A stretch of DNA of 64,000 nucleotides from Microcystis panniformis FACHB-1757 (GCF_001264245.1 NZ_CP011339.1:2108001-2172000); one strand, 5' to 3'; positions 52,923-62,060 are shown, counted from the first letter of the stretch. Program-made: numbers and translations. Notes: generated by a model from the sequence alone, not told the origin.

Positions 52923-54803
52923 ATGGATACACCGCGACTACATCCGGACACGATCGAAGAAGTTAAACAAAGAATTGATATTGTGGATTTAATTTCCGAG
53001 AGAGTCGTCCTCAAAAAAAGGGGAAGGGAATACGTCGGTTTATGTCCTTTTCACGAGGAAAAATCCCCTAGTTTTACCGTTAGTCCTGCCAAACAAATGT
53101 ATTACTGTTTTGGCTGTGGTGCGGGGGGAAACGGGATTAAATTTTTCATGGAAGTGGGGAAACAATCTTTTAGTGAAGTGGTTTTCGATCTCGCTAGAAG
53201 GTATCAAATCCCGATTAAAACTCTGGCAGTAGAACAGCGTCAGGAATTAGAACAGCAATTATCCCTCAAGGAACAATTATACGAGATAATGGCCGTGGCG
53301 GTGAGTTTTTATCAACACGCCCTTAGTCAACCTCAAGGGGAAAAAGCGTTAGATTATCTCAAGGTACAACGACAACTAACCGCGGAAACTATCGCAGCTT
53401 TTCAACTGGGATATTCTCCGGAAGGTTGGGAAACTCTCTATCGTTATTTAGTGGAACAAAAGCGCTATCCTGTGGCTTTAGTGGAACAAGCGGGATTAAT
53501 TAAAGCGCGTCAAAATGGTAGTGGTTATTACGATCAATTTCGAGATCGTTTAATGATTCCTATTTTTGATAGTCAAGGACGAGCGATCGCTTTTGGTAGT
53601 CGCACTTTAGGTAATGAGCAGCCAAAGTATCTAAATTCTCCCGATACTCCTCTATTTGAAAAGGGAAAAACTCTCTTTGCTCTCGATCGAGCTAAACAGG
53701 CAATTATTCAGCAAGATTTAGCGATAGTTGTCGAGGGTTATTTTGATGCGATCGCTCTCCATGCTACTGGTATTAGTAATGTGGTTGCCTGTTTAGGAAC
53801 AGCTTTAAGTCAAGAGCAAATTAAATTACTTTTGCGCTACAGTGAAAGTAAACAAATAATCTTTAATTTTGATGCTGATCAAGCGGGAATTAAAGCGACA
53901 CAAAGGGCGATCGAGGAAATTAACTCTCTAGTTTATTCGGGACAAGTTAACCTAAAAATCCTCAATCTTCCCGATGGTAAAGATGCCGATGAATTTCTTA
54001 AATCCCATGCTGACGGGGTGAATACTTATCAAGAACTAATCGAAAAATCTCCTTTTTGGATTGATTGGCAAATATCGCAAATTTTGGTTAATAAAGATTT
54101 AAAACGGGGACTACATTTTCAACAAATAGCCAATAGTATGGTGAGTTTGCTGCAAAAGTTAATTGATAGCAATCAACGGACTTTTTATCTAGATTATTGT
54201 TCGGAGATTTTGGCTCAAAAAGATGCTACTCGTTTGCCTTATATTTTAAAAAATCTCTCTAAACAGGTTAATAAACCTCAAGGAAAATCTCTGGCAATTA
54301 AGAGGAAAAATATCTTAGATAAATCCGAAAAAAATGGCTCAGAAAAAGCCGAATGGTTATTATTATTAATCTATCTCCATTCTCCCGAATATCGGAGGCT
54401 CATTTGCGAACTTTTGGATGAAAAAGATTTAATTTTTAATGTCCCTGATTATCGTTGGTTATGGCAAGTAATTCTAGAGTTAGAAACCCAAATTACTAAA
54501 CCAAGAGATTTGATGTCAGCTTTACAGAATCATTTATTGATAATCACCACAGACAAAAATCGTGATTTTAATTCTTTATTTCACTTAAATGAACATACCA
54601 GTCAGGAAATATTGCAGCCAGAAGAACAGATCAAAAATGCTATTATAGCTATGGAAAAAATTAGTTTAATGGAATATCGTCGCTACTGTCAAGAACAATT
54701 AATTAATGCTCTCGACAGCAATCAACGGGAATTTTATCAGCAGGAATTCTATCAAACTGTTAATAAATTAATCGCAATTGATCCTCACTACCAACAAGCT
54801 TAA
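52923..54803 (+). CDS. dnaG: DNA primase
   Basis: The 626-residue protein has the N-terminal zinc ribbon CPFHEEKSPSFTVSP...YYCFGCGAGG, the RNA-polymerase domain (YSPEGWETL; DRLMIPIFDSQGRAIAFGSR), the TOPRIM segment VEGYFDAIALHATG and NFDADQAGIKA, and a C-terminal DnaB-interaction region. It makes RNA primers at the replication fork. The start MDTPRLHPDTIEEVKQRIDI is fixed by the family. The heptamer array comes up to the ATG, so the leader has no Shine-Dalgarno. Confidence 0.96.
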   Translation: MDTPRLHPDTIEEVKQRIDIVDLISERVVLKKRGREYVGLCPFHEEKSPSFTVSPAKQMYYCFGCGAGGNGIKFFMEVGKQSFSEVVFDLARRYQIPIKTLAVEQRQELEQQLSLKEQLYEIMAVAVSFYQHALSQPQGEKALDYLKVQRQLTAETIAAFQLGYSPEGWETLYRYLVEQKRYPVALVEQAGLIKARQNGSGYYDQFRDRLMIPIFDSQGRAIAFGSRTLGNEQPKYLNSPDTPLFEKGKTLFALDRAKQAIIQQDLAIVVEGYFDAIALHATGISNVVACLGTALSQEQIKLLLRYSESKQIIFNFDADQAGIKATQRAIEEINSLVYSGQVNLKILNLPDGKDADEFLKSHADGVNTYQELIEKSPFWIDWQISQILVNKDLKRGLHFQQIANSMVSLLQKLIDSNQRTFYLDYCSEILAQKDATRLPYILKNLSKQVNKPQGKSLAIKRKNILDKSEKNGSEKAEWLLLLIYLHSPEYRRLICELLDEKDLIFNVPDYRWLWQVILELETQITKPRDLMSALQNHLLIITTDKNRDFNSLFHLNEHTSQEILQPEEQIKNAIIAMEKISLMEYRRYCQEQLINALDSNQREFYQQEFYQTVNKLIAIDPHYQQA

Positions 54804-54815
54804 TTCTCTGATTGC

Positions 54816-56054
54816 TTAGAAGCTAGACAGTTGTTCGGCAATAATAGATACTAACTTATCCACTGCTCCCGCTTGCCCGCGCACTGCCCGCAATTTTTGC
54901 CGGATAGCCTCTAATTGTTCGGGATTTTCTAACCAAGATATAGCCATATTTGCCACTTCTTCTGGTTGTAATTCCCCCAATAATTCCGGAACAATTTCTG
55001 CACCAGCCCAAATATTTGGCCAAGCATATAAACGCTTTTTCCGCAACATATAGAGATTAATCATCTTAGCAAATAAAGAACCCACCCCCGGCAGTTGGGC
55101 TAATAAACCGGGTAAACCGTCCCAAGTTCTCATCGCATCTAGTTGCTGAGTCGGTAGTAAAATAATCATCGGGATTGCCAGCGCCCCTAATTCGGCAGTA
55201 TTAGCTCCCACCGTCGTTAAAGCTAAATGACAGCGAGAAAGCTGGTTATGGGCGGGAAAATCGGTAATTAGGTCAACTTTTACCCCCTTATCTGTTTCTA
55301 GATAGGGTTTTTCACCGTTTTTTAATTTGGCAGCACTCCAACCGGTTTTAGTGATCATCGGATTAGAGCTAGGATCGGCAAATTTCGCCAAATAAGCTAA
55401 ATTTAGGGTAGGAGCGACGGGAATTAAGAATTTAGTCCGGGGATCCTGCGCGTGTATCTTTTCGGCAATGGCTAGGGTTAGGGGTACACCCTGAGCTAAT
55501 TTCGAGGGTTTGGAACCCGGGAGGAGTGCAATTAAGGTAGCATCATCGGGGGTGATAGCAGTGGGCAAATCCACCATTAAATCGCCGATAACGGTAAATT
55601 TAGATTGATATTGTTCAGGAATATTTTTTAATACACTTGTATTCATCACGGCAAAGCGATCGATACCCCGATACCAACGCGCTTCCCATTCCCCATAGAT
55701 AACCGTGCGATAACCCAAACGTTTACCGATGGTGAGGGCAAAAAATTGATCGCCCCCTAAAAATAAAACGATGCCCTTGGGGTGCCAATCCCAATTATCG
55801 GCGGTTTTTCCCCAGAAAAGAAAATTAAAGAAGTTTTCTGGCGACTGGACTCGATCGACCTCTGGATATTTCCTAACTACTTCCGTTTCCGCCCCCATAG
55901 AATGAGTACAAGGGGAAAGAATCACCGAAATCCGCAACAGCGATCGATCTTCTGTTAAGTTTTGTCGCAATCTCTTGACAACTGGACGCACCCATGTAGA
56001 TATTTCTCCAGGGCCATTGGAGAGAATGAGAAGATCAACAGGAGAATCAAACAT
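54816..56054 (-). CDS. LpxB-like lipid-A-disaccharide synthase-related protein
   Basis: The 412-residue GT-B-type protein starts DLLILSNGPGEISTWVRPVV and has LGGDQFFALTIGKRLGYRTV, VIGDLMVDLP, LLPGSKPSKLAQGVPLTLAI and LTTVGANTAELGALAIPMII. These match the cyanobacterial LpxB-related family, which is distinct from the canonical LpxB. It probably transfers a sugar to a lipid, but the substrate is not known. It converges with dnaG (stop codons 12 bp apart). Confidence 0.85.
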   Translation of the reverse strand: MFDSPVDLLILSNGPGEISTWVRPVVKRLRQNLTEDRSLLRISVILSPCTHSMGAETEVVRKYPEVDRVQSPENFFNFLFWGKTADNWDWHPKGIVLFLGGDQFFALTIGKRLGYRTVIYGEWEARWYRGIDRFAVMNTSVLKNIPEQYQSKFTVIGDLMVDLPTAITPDDATLIALLPGSKPSKLAQGVPLTLAIAEKIHAQDPRTKFLIPVAPTLNLAYLAKFADPSSNPMITKTGWSAAKLKNGEKPYLETDKGVKVDLITDFPAHNQLSRCHLALTTVGANTAELGALAIPMIILLPTQQLDAMRTWDGLPGLLAQLPGVGSLFAKMINLYMLRKKRLYAWPNIWAGAEIVPELLGELQPEEVANMAISWLENPEQLEAIRQKLRAVRGQAGAVDKLVSIIAEQLSSF

Positions 56055-56057
56055 GAT

Positions 56058-56112
56058 AAGTAGCTGGTTATAATTAAATTAAAAATGGATTTTAGGTTCG
56101 ATCCCCCCTGCC
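56058..56112 (+). mobile_element. Element C fragment (left end)
   Basis: AGTAGCTGGTTATAATTAAA and onward equals the left half of the complete element C at 63544. TA precedes it, and the Tn5-like sequence (CTATCCATTAG) truncates it. The fragment sits 3 bp upstream of the LpxB-like gene's start codon. Confidence 0.85.
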
Positions 56113-56833
56113 CCCCTATCCATTAGTCACATCTTTCTTAACATAAAATTTGACAAAAAGAGAAAAGTCTGCAAGATGGCTCAAGGGGGTTCTATGGGGG
56201 GACTAATTTGATGAGATAGTTTCCAAGTCTGGCTGATATCATGTTACCTTCGCAGTCCCAACCAAATAGTTTTAACACCAGGTTCACCGTCGCCTTTTCT
56301 ACCTAAAAACCCCCCAAGAGAAGCAATCATTCTGACCGCTTCTGGCCAAGGAGGGCGGCTTTTCAGGTGGCGGACCCTTTTTATGAATAGTGGCACACAA
56401 AGATTGCCATTCATGTTCTTCCAAAAAACTTTCACAACTCTCCTCTCCGTGTAAGCGTGCTTGATAGGTTAACCAGAGTAATCTCCAGGCTACAATTGAA
56501 TAGGTAGCTAAGGCCATCTCAATTCTCCGACCCGTTTCTAATTGCAGTTTTTCTAATCCACAACCACTTTTTAAAACAAAATGATAGCGTTCTATTAACC
56601 AGAGATAACTGTACCAGCGCACACAGGTTATCGCCGATTCAAAGCTACTAATGTCTAGGCTAGTTAAGAGGAGCCAACTGATAGGATTAACCCCGGTATG
56701 AGGATTTTCTTCTTCAGCTAAAATTACCTGTAATTTGAGAGATTGACTAGGCTTCGCTTTCGAGTGATGCTTAGGTACTTGTATTTCAAAACTGGCAAAT
56801 CTAACTGTTAGTTTAGCTAGTCTAGCCTCGTGA
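56113..56833 (-). pseudogene. Tn5-like IS4-family transposase, 3' half, fused to a methyltransferase gene
   Basis: The minus strand encodes YHEARLAKLTVRFASFEIQV, then WLLLTSLDISSFESA, CVRWYSYLWLIERYHFVLKS (catalytic E/YREK-like region) and ALATYSIVAWRLLWLTYQAR. A frameshift near 56350 shifts it from PSLARSGQ to EAVRMIASLGGFLGRKGDGE. The 5' half is missing. The junction with the methyltransferase fragment at 56833 shares only CCAT-type microhomology. A shorter, nearly identical 3' piece lies at 42248-42535. Confidence 0.85.
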
Positions 56834-57176
56834 TATGGACAAACAGGGGTAAAGTCGGCACTTCAAAAGATAATCTTTCGGCCTTTCCTGTCCAATTTAA
56901 AAACGGTTCACCGATTGCCTTGAGTTTACGCGCTGCTATTTTGGCGGTTTCTAAATCTTCGGCTGCGAGAATTTGCTCAATTAAGGCCTCAGCTTCTTCT
57001 CGTGCGGGGTTTTCATCCCAGTTTAACTCCGGGGACAAGGAGGAATCATAACAATAGGTGACAGGGGGTTTTTTCTTCTTGAAGTGGGGTTCCGTGCCAA
57101 TATCGGGGCGCTGGGGATGTTCCTCGCCATGGTTGTAACTTTTGGCTTCCGTTTTCTTGTTCGTCTTCTTGGGCAT
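56834..57176 (-). pseudogene. N-terminal fragment of a site-specific DNA methyltransferase
   Basis: About 114 codons begin MPKKTNKKTEAKSYNHGEEH and reach FEVPTLPLFVH, then run into transposase sequence. The lysine-rich start, NWDENPAREEAEAL and TGKAERLSFEVPTLPLFVH match the start of the methyltransferases partnered with BPTD_3080-type restriction enzymes (from memory). AGGGAGG precedes the start. The remaining three quarters are missing; C-terminal relatives are at 42664 and 43786. Confidence 0.7.
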
Positions 57177-57293
57177 GAGCAACTCTTCCTCCCTGGCGAG
57201 GTCAACCTTTATTTTAACCCAAGAGAGCCGAAAAAAAGCGAACTTCTCTAGGGAGAAATTCGCCTTAATTTCCAGAAATTCTGAATTTATTAA

Positions 57294-58127
57294 TTAGGCA
57301 CGAGCTTCGAGACGACCGTAGAAAATGCCGCGAATTTTCACTTCTTCAGCATCTTTTGCCCCTAAATCGGTGTCGGAAGGCTGTTCACTTTCAAAAACAC
57401 CAGCAAACTCGCCAGTAGAAGCATCAACTTTAGTCACCTGTAAAGACATAGTACCTTTACCCAGTTCCGTCGCTTTGACGTTAGCACGCTGGAAATCTTG
57501 ACTATCAGCACTAGCGGGTAAAGCGACAGCATTATCATAACCCGTCACCACACCCCGACCTTTGGGATCTAAGAAACCAGCGCCACGATAGGAGGGAACT
57601 TTAAATTCGCCTTCAAAATCCGTGGAACTGTTGATAGAGCTAAATCCAGCTTCGGTTTTGCCGGTGAAACCTTTAATGGTAAAGAAGAGGGGAACTCTTT
57701 CACCTCCGGGTAATTGTACGGTAATGGGTTGGAAATCAATACCGTCTTCTTCCTTGAGGGTTAAAACACCGTCTTCACCTACGGTTAAGGTCGCTGTCAT
57801 CTGTTCTAAACTGGTGGTATCTCTGGTTAGGAGTTTACCCGGGATAAAGGTGGCTGCTTCCCGCTTATTAATGGGTTCACCCTTGACAAAATATTCTTGG
57901 GGTTCCAAACATAAATCTGTCACCACATAACTTTCGCCGCTTTCTAAGGGGAGAGTACCCCGGGTAAACTCGGAAATCTGCGGACATTTGTTAGCTAATC
58001 CAGTGTTTAAAATTTCATCATAGGTTAGCTCGTTTCTATTCAGGACGGCACTAGGCGCGTCGCTACAAGCTGTCAACACCCCTAAGCACAAGGCTAAAAA
58101 GGCAACTAACAAGGCACGAAATCTCAT
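57294..58127 (-). CDS. psbO: Photosystem II manganese-stabilising protein
   Basis: The 277-residue precursor has a signal sequence with a cysteine at VLTACSDA. The mature part opens LTYDEILNTGLANKCPQISE, with the conserved disulfide cysteines (KCPQ and VTDLCLEP). Then come EDGIDFQPITVQLPGGERVP, FTIKGFTGKT, FKVPSYRGAGFLDPKGRGVV and the C-terminal IRGIFYGRLEA. It sits on the lumenal face of PSII and stabilises the Mn4CaO5 cluster. It stands alone. The 560-bp upstream region is full of low-complexity repeats, so its promoter is probably in the first 150 bp. Confidence 0.97.
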   Translation of the reverse strand: MRFRALLVAFLALCLGVLTACSDAPSAVLNRNELTYDEILNTGLANKCPQISEFTRGTLPLESGESYVVTDLCLEPQEYFVKGEPINKREAATFIPGKLLTRDTTSLEQMTATLTVGEDGVLTLKEEDGIDFQPITVQLPGGERVPLFFTIKGFTGKTEAGFSSINSSTDFEGEFKVPSYRGAGFLDPKGRGVVTGYDNAVALPASADSQDFQRANVKATELGKGTMSLQVTKVDASTGEFAGVFESEQPSDTDLGAKDAEEVKIRGIFYGRLEARA

Positions 58128-58254
58128 CTATGTCAACCTCTCTTTGTCAATCTTTACAATTACTACCCTTGATCCATAGCCTGATGAATTATCGAATCGG
58201 TTGCGCCAATTCACCGAAACTCAGTTTATCAAAGATCAGTGACCATTGAGAAGA

Positions 58255-58345
58255 TGGGAGACAGGGGACGGCAGGCAGGGGATAGGAGTCAGGAGATAGG
58301 AGTCAGGAGATAGGAGTCAGGAGACGGGAGGCAGCCGGCAAGAGG
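58255..58345. repeat. GGAGATAGGAGTCA-type tandem repeat
   Basis: Several imperfect 14-nt units (AGGAGTCAGGAGAT) stand 130-220 bp upstream of psbO. Related GACAGGA units are in element B at 34608-34640. Confidence 0.7.
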
Positions 58346-58464
58346 CAACAGTAAAGAGATTGGAGGAGATTCGGCTAATCGAAGAATAAGCAGTTTAAAT
58401 ACGTCTTAGCTTAGGAGTCAGTCCCGATGAAAAAATTTTCACCACCACAGATGAAAGAGGTTTC

Positions 58465-58610
58465 CTTCCCCACACCCCACACCCCACACCCTACACCCCA
58501 CTTCCCCACTTCCCCACTTCCCCACTTCCCCACTTCCCCACACCCCACACCCCACACCCCACTTCCCCACTTCCCCACTTCCCCACACCCCACACCCCAC
58601 ACCCTCTTTC
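58465..58610. repeat. CCCCAC-rich tandem repeat upstream of psbO
   Basis: About 145 bp consist of CACACCC, ACTTCCC and CCCCAC units. The minus strand, which is the psbO coding strand, has many GGGG runs separated by 3-4 nt and is therefore able to form G-quadruplexes. Confidence 0.9.
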
Positions 58611-58687
58611 AAGTCAGGAGGCTCTAAGTAACTCATAACTGATGACTGATATGATTGGTGTGACTGTTTTCAGGGGCAGAAATTTCG

Positions 58688-59032
58688 ATGAATAGCCGAT
58701 TGCCGGGAGATAATAGCCAATTAGATAGCCAACTAGATTCCCTTGTAACGACGGTGACAGCGATCGCCGAAGAACAGCAGGGAGATTGTAACGGTTTGTT
58801 AATGTTGCTGCGAACTTTAGAAAATTTACATCGGCAAATTCGCGAGCAGATGTTCGAGCCATCTTTACCCAATACCCGTAAGGACTTATACGGATTACTC
58901 CGGGATATCGAGGAAACCGGGGGATGGCCCTATATAGAACGGATGAAGTTACAAATGTTAATGGAAAAATTATTAGCCAGTGAAGTCGGCGCGCTCGATT
59001 CGGCGGCAAAAACCGATGATCGAGAAACCTGA
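58688..59032 (+). CDS. Conserved small protein, unknown function
   Basis: The 114-residue protein is predicted all-helical (LVTTVTAIAEEQQGDCNGLL; LRTLENLHRQIREQMFEPSL; LYGLLRDIEETGGWPYIERM; LQMLMEKLL). It looks like a real cytoplasmic protein by composition and codon use, and the opposite-strand frame does not. I do not recognise the family. It is divergent from psbO across the repeat region. Confidence 0.7.
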   Translation: MNSRLPGDNSQLDSQLDSLVTTVTAIAEEQQGDCNGLLMLLRTLENLHRQIREQMFEPSLPNTRKDLYGLLRDIEETGGWPYIERMKLQMLMEKLLASEVGALDSAAKTDDRET

Positions 59033-59039
59033 AAAGGTA

Positions 59040-59155
59040 TTGGGTTTTTAGGGTGTTAGGGTGTTGGGGTTTTGGGGTTTTAGGGTTTTAGCTGAAATTC
59101 CCCATTTCCCCATCTCCCCATCTCCCCATTTCCCCATTTCCCCTATCCCCCCATT
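59040..59155. repeat. G-run then C-run low-complexity tract
   Basis: GGGTTTTTAGGGTGTTAGGG and more GGG/GGGG runs (59040-59085) are followed by CCCCATTT/CCCCATCT units (59098-59150). The two halves could pair as a long imperfect hairpin or the first half could fold as a G-quadruplex. It lies between the 114-residue gene and the phosphohexomutase gene. Confidence 0.85.
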
Positions 59156-59219
59156 GCCTATCGCCAAGGGGTACGGAGCGGGTTACAGTATTGGGAAAAT
59201 GGATATTTAGGGGTAAATC

Positions 59220-60653
59220 ATGACCACCGTGAACCCGATTAAATTTGGAACCGATGGCTGGCGCGGGATTATCGCCGCCGATTTTACTTTCGATCGAGTC
59301 GCTCTGCTCGCTCCCTTGGCGGCTCAGGTTTTAGCGGATAATTATGGTCAGATCACAGGTTCGCGGACGATGATCGTCGGCTATGATCGGCGGTTTATGG
59401 CGGAAGATTTTGCTCAAACTGCGGCGGAATCGCTTCAAAAAGCTGGTTTTGATGTGCTTCTCTCCCAATCCTACGCTCCGACTCCCGCTTTTAGTTGGGC
59501 AGCTCGAGCGGAAAATGCTCTCGGTGCGATCGTGTTAACCGCCAGTCATAACCCGGCTAAATATCTCGGTTTGAAGGTTAAAGGTTATTTTGGTGGTTCT
59601 GTCTCGCCGGAAATTACCCAACAAATTGAAGCTTTATTGTCTAATCCGCCGCAATTTAAGGACAATGCAGGTAAATTAAGCACTTTTGAGCCTTGGTCAA
59701 GTTATTGTCAGGGTTTACGCCAAAAAGTTAATATTGCCGCTATTGCCAACGCGATCAAATCGGGACAACTAAAAGTTTATTCCGATGTCATGCACGGTGC
59801 GGCGGCTACCGGTTTAGAGCGTCTTTTGGGGGTGGGGATCACGGAATTACGCGGCAATCGCGATCCTTTGTTCGGTGGCGGCTCTCCGGAACCTTTACCG
59901 AGAAATTTGAGGGAAATCATCGATAAACTGGCTCACAGCGCAAATTTAGCCCCTTTGCGAGTAGGTTTGGTCTTCGATGGCGATAGCGATCGAGTGGCGG
60001 CGATCGATGGTCAGGGGAATTTTTTAAGCACCCAAAATCTCATCCCGATTTTAATCGAGCATTTAGCCGGCAAAAAGGGAATGAGAGGGGAAATTGTGAA
60101 AACGGTGAGCGGTTCCGATTTAATCCCCAAATTAGCCAGTTTATACGGTTTATCGGTCTTTGAAACCCCGATCGGTTATAAGTATATCGCCGATCGAATG
60201 TTGACCACTCCTGTGTTAATTGGTGGGGAAGAGTCGGGAGGTGTCGGTTATGGTACTCACATTCCCGAACGGGATGCTTTATTATCAGCTTTATACGTTT
60301 TGGAAGCAGTGGTAGAATCGGGCCAAGATTTAAGCGATCTTTACGCGCAATTACAGGATAAAACTGGTTTTCATTCTGAGTATGATCGTATTGATTTACC
60401 CCTAGCTAATATGGAAGCTCGCAATCAGTTAATTACTGCTTTGGATAAGGAACCCTTAAGGGAAATTGCCGGTAAACAAGTGACTGATTGTAATACTATG
60501 GACGGTTATAAGTTCCGTTTAGAAGATGGCAGTTGGTTGTTAATTCGCTTTAGTGGCACAGAACCGGTTTTGCGTCTCTACTGTGAATCTTCAACCCTCG
60601 ATCGAGTTCAGGAAATTCTCGCCTGGGCCAAATCTTGGGCTACTTATATCTAA
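59220..60653 (+). CDS. Phosphoglucomutase/phosphomannomutase family protein
   Basis: The 477-residue alpha-D-phosphohexomutase shows KFGTDGWRGIIAADFTFDRV at the N-terminus, the phosphoserine loop LTASHNPAKYLGLKVK, the metal site FDGDSDRVAAID, the sugar-binding loop GGEESGGVGY and the C-terminal phosphate-binding IRFSGTEPVLRLYCE. It interconverts hexose 1- and 6-phosphates. Together with the NDP-sugar pyrophosphorylase at 40.9 kb it could feed polysaccharide synthesis. A hairpin terminator follows. Confidence 0.92.
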   Translation: MTTVNPIKFGTDGWRGIIAADFTFDRVALLAPLAAQVLADNYGQITGSRTMIVGYDRRFMAEDFAQTAAESLQKAGFDVLLSQSYAPTPAFSWAARAENALGAIVLTASHNPAKYLGLKVKGYFGGSVSPEITQQIEALLSNPPQFKDNAGKLSTFEPWSSYCQGLRQKVNIAAIANAIKSGQLKVYSDVMHGAAATGLERLLGVGITELRGNRDPLFGGGSPEPLPRNLREIIDKLAHSANLAPLRVGLVFDGDSDRVAAIDGQGNFLSTQNLIPILIEHLAGKKGMRGEIVKTVSGSDLIPKLASLYGLSVFETPIGYKYIADRMLTTPVLIGGEESGGVGYGTHIPERDALLSALYVLEAVVESGQDLSDLYAQLQDKTGFHSEYDRIDLPLANMEARNQLITALDKEPLREIAGKQVTDCNTMDGYKFRLEDGSWLLIRFSGTEPVLRLYCESSTLDRVQEILAWAKSWATYI

Positions 60654-60659
60654 TCTAAT

Positions 60660-60692
60660 AGAAAAGGGGTTTCTTGAAGAAACCCCTTTTCT
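60660..60692. terminator. Bidirectional hairpin terminator between convergent genes
   Basis: Arms AGAAAAGGGGTTTCT and AGAAACCCCTTTTCT pair perfectly over 15 bp around TGA. The hairpin starts 7 bp after the phosphohexomutase stop and ends 4 bp before the glcF stop. It serves both directions. Confidence 0.85.
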
Positions 60693-60695
60693 ATT

Positions 60696-62051
60696 TTAGG
60701 AAATTTTCAGCCCGCGAATCGCATAATCTAATAATTCGATAGGATGAATAACGGGTGTATCTTTTCCCTGTAATTGTAGATGTTTTTTAATTTGTAGGGA
60801 ACAACCCGGATTAGGAGAAGCAATCACCGCAGCCCCAGTATTTAATAAATTGCGTACTTTCTGCTGACCTAATTCATCGGCAGTATCTGGCTGTAGCATA
60901 TTATAAACTCCGGCACTACCACAACACAGGGCGGCATCGATAGGTTCTTTTAAGTTAATATTGGGGATTTTTTGCAATAATTGCCGTGGTTGCACGGAGA
61001 TTTTTTGTCCGTGTAAAAGATGACAGGCATCTTGATAAACTAGGGTTAATTCTGTCTCGGTAATCGGCGATAAATCAGCAGTTAATCCCACTGTTGCTAA
61101 AAATTCTTGAGCATCGCGGACTTTAGCCACAAACTCCTTAGCCTTATCTTTATATTCAGGATCATCGGCTAAAATATGATGATATTCCTTGAGAGTATGA
61201 CCACAACCTGCCGCATTGATAATAATATAATCAACCTCGGTTTCTGCAAAACTATCGATCATTTGTCTGGCTAAACTTTGTGCTTGTTTTTCCTGTCCTT
61301 GGTGTGCGGGTAAAGCGGCACAACAACCCTGGGTTTTTGGGATAACCACTTCACAACCATTGGCAGTTAAAACCCGCACTGTTGCTTCATTTACTGGTGA
61401 AAAAAAGAGTCTCTGCACACAACCTAAAACTACTCCCACCCGATAGCGTTTTTCAGTCTGGGAGGGAATAACATCGGCATAGTTTTTAAACAGAGAATTT
61501 AGAGTAATTCTGGGTAAAATTGATTCCATTGCTGCTAGACGGGGAAAGAGCATTTTTAAGATACCCGATTTCCTGACTAGGGTTTGTAATCCTAGGGTTT
61601 GATATAACCAGAGGAAAGGTAAAAATAATTTGAGACGGACGGGATAGGGAAAGAGATTAAAAATGAGAAAACGAATAATTTTATCTTTAAAACTGCGGGG
61701 TTGATTGCGTTCCACTTGCGGACGAACTGCGGCGATTAATTGATCGTATTGTACTCCCGATGGACAGGTACTAACACAGGCTAAACAACCTAAACAAGTA
61801 TCAAAATGTTGGCTAGTGGTTTCGTCTAAAACCGCTTCTCCTTTGTTGATGGCATTCATCAGATAAATTCTACCCCGGGGGGAGTCCATTTCTTTGCCAA
61901 TGACTCGATAACTGGGACAGGTAGAAAGACAAAAACCACAGTGAACACAACTATCGATTAATTCTTGAGCGGGGGGATTTTTGGGGTCAAATCCTTGATT
62001 TTTTTGGTCGATTAATTCTTGAAAGTTAACGGAATGTTCGGAGGTTTGCAT
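60696..62051 (-). CDS. glcF: Glycolate oxidase/dehydrogenase iron-sulfur subunit
   Basis: The 451-residue protein has two 4Fe-4S motifs, CVHCGFCLSTCPSYRVIG and CLGCLACVSTCPSG, in the first 110 residues. Two CCG-type cysteine-rich domains (GCVQRLFF...GCCAALPAHQG; CHLLHG...CCGSAG) follow. It is the electron-transfer subunit of glycolate dehydrogenase, which oxidises photorespiratory glycolate to glyoxylate. The start is 9 bp after the end of glcE, so they form an operon. Confidence 0.93.
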   Translation of the reverse strand: MQTSEHSVNFQELIDQKNQGFDPKNPPAQELIDSCVHCGFCLSTCPSYRVIGKEMDSPRGRIYLMNAINKGEAVLDETTSQHFDTCLGCLACVSTCPSGVQYDQLIAAVRPQVERNQPRSFKDKIIRFLIFNLFPYPVRLKLFLPFLWLYQTLGLQTLVRKSGILKMLFPRLAAMESILPRITLNSLFKNYADVIPSQTEKRYRVGVVLGCVQRLFFSPVNEATVRVLTANGCEVVIPKTQGCCAALPAHQGQEKQAQSLARQMIDSFAETEVDYIIINAAGCGHTLKEYHHILADDPEYKDKAKEFVAKVRDAQEFLATVGLTADLSPITETELTLVYQDACHLLHGQKISVQPRQLLQKIPNINLKEPIDAALCCGSAGVYNMLQPDTADELGQQKVRNLLNTGAAVIASPNPGCSLQIKKHLQLQGKDTPVIHPIELLDYAIRGLKIS

Positions 62052-62060
62052 AATTTTTAA

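Noticed and set aside
56085..56112. tRNA-like TAGGTTCGATCC (also near 63577)
   Set aside because: It resembles a T-loop but is part of element C and has no acceptor or anticodon stems.
58411..58636. Overlapping frames in the CCCCAC repeat (WGVGCG or HPTPHF proteins)
   Set aside because: Pure tandem-repeat translation in all frames.
58614..59009. 131-codon minus-strand frame
   Set aside because: It is opposite to the 114-residue plus-strand gene, which has better helical, protein-like composition.
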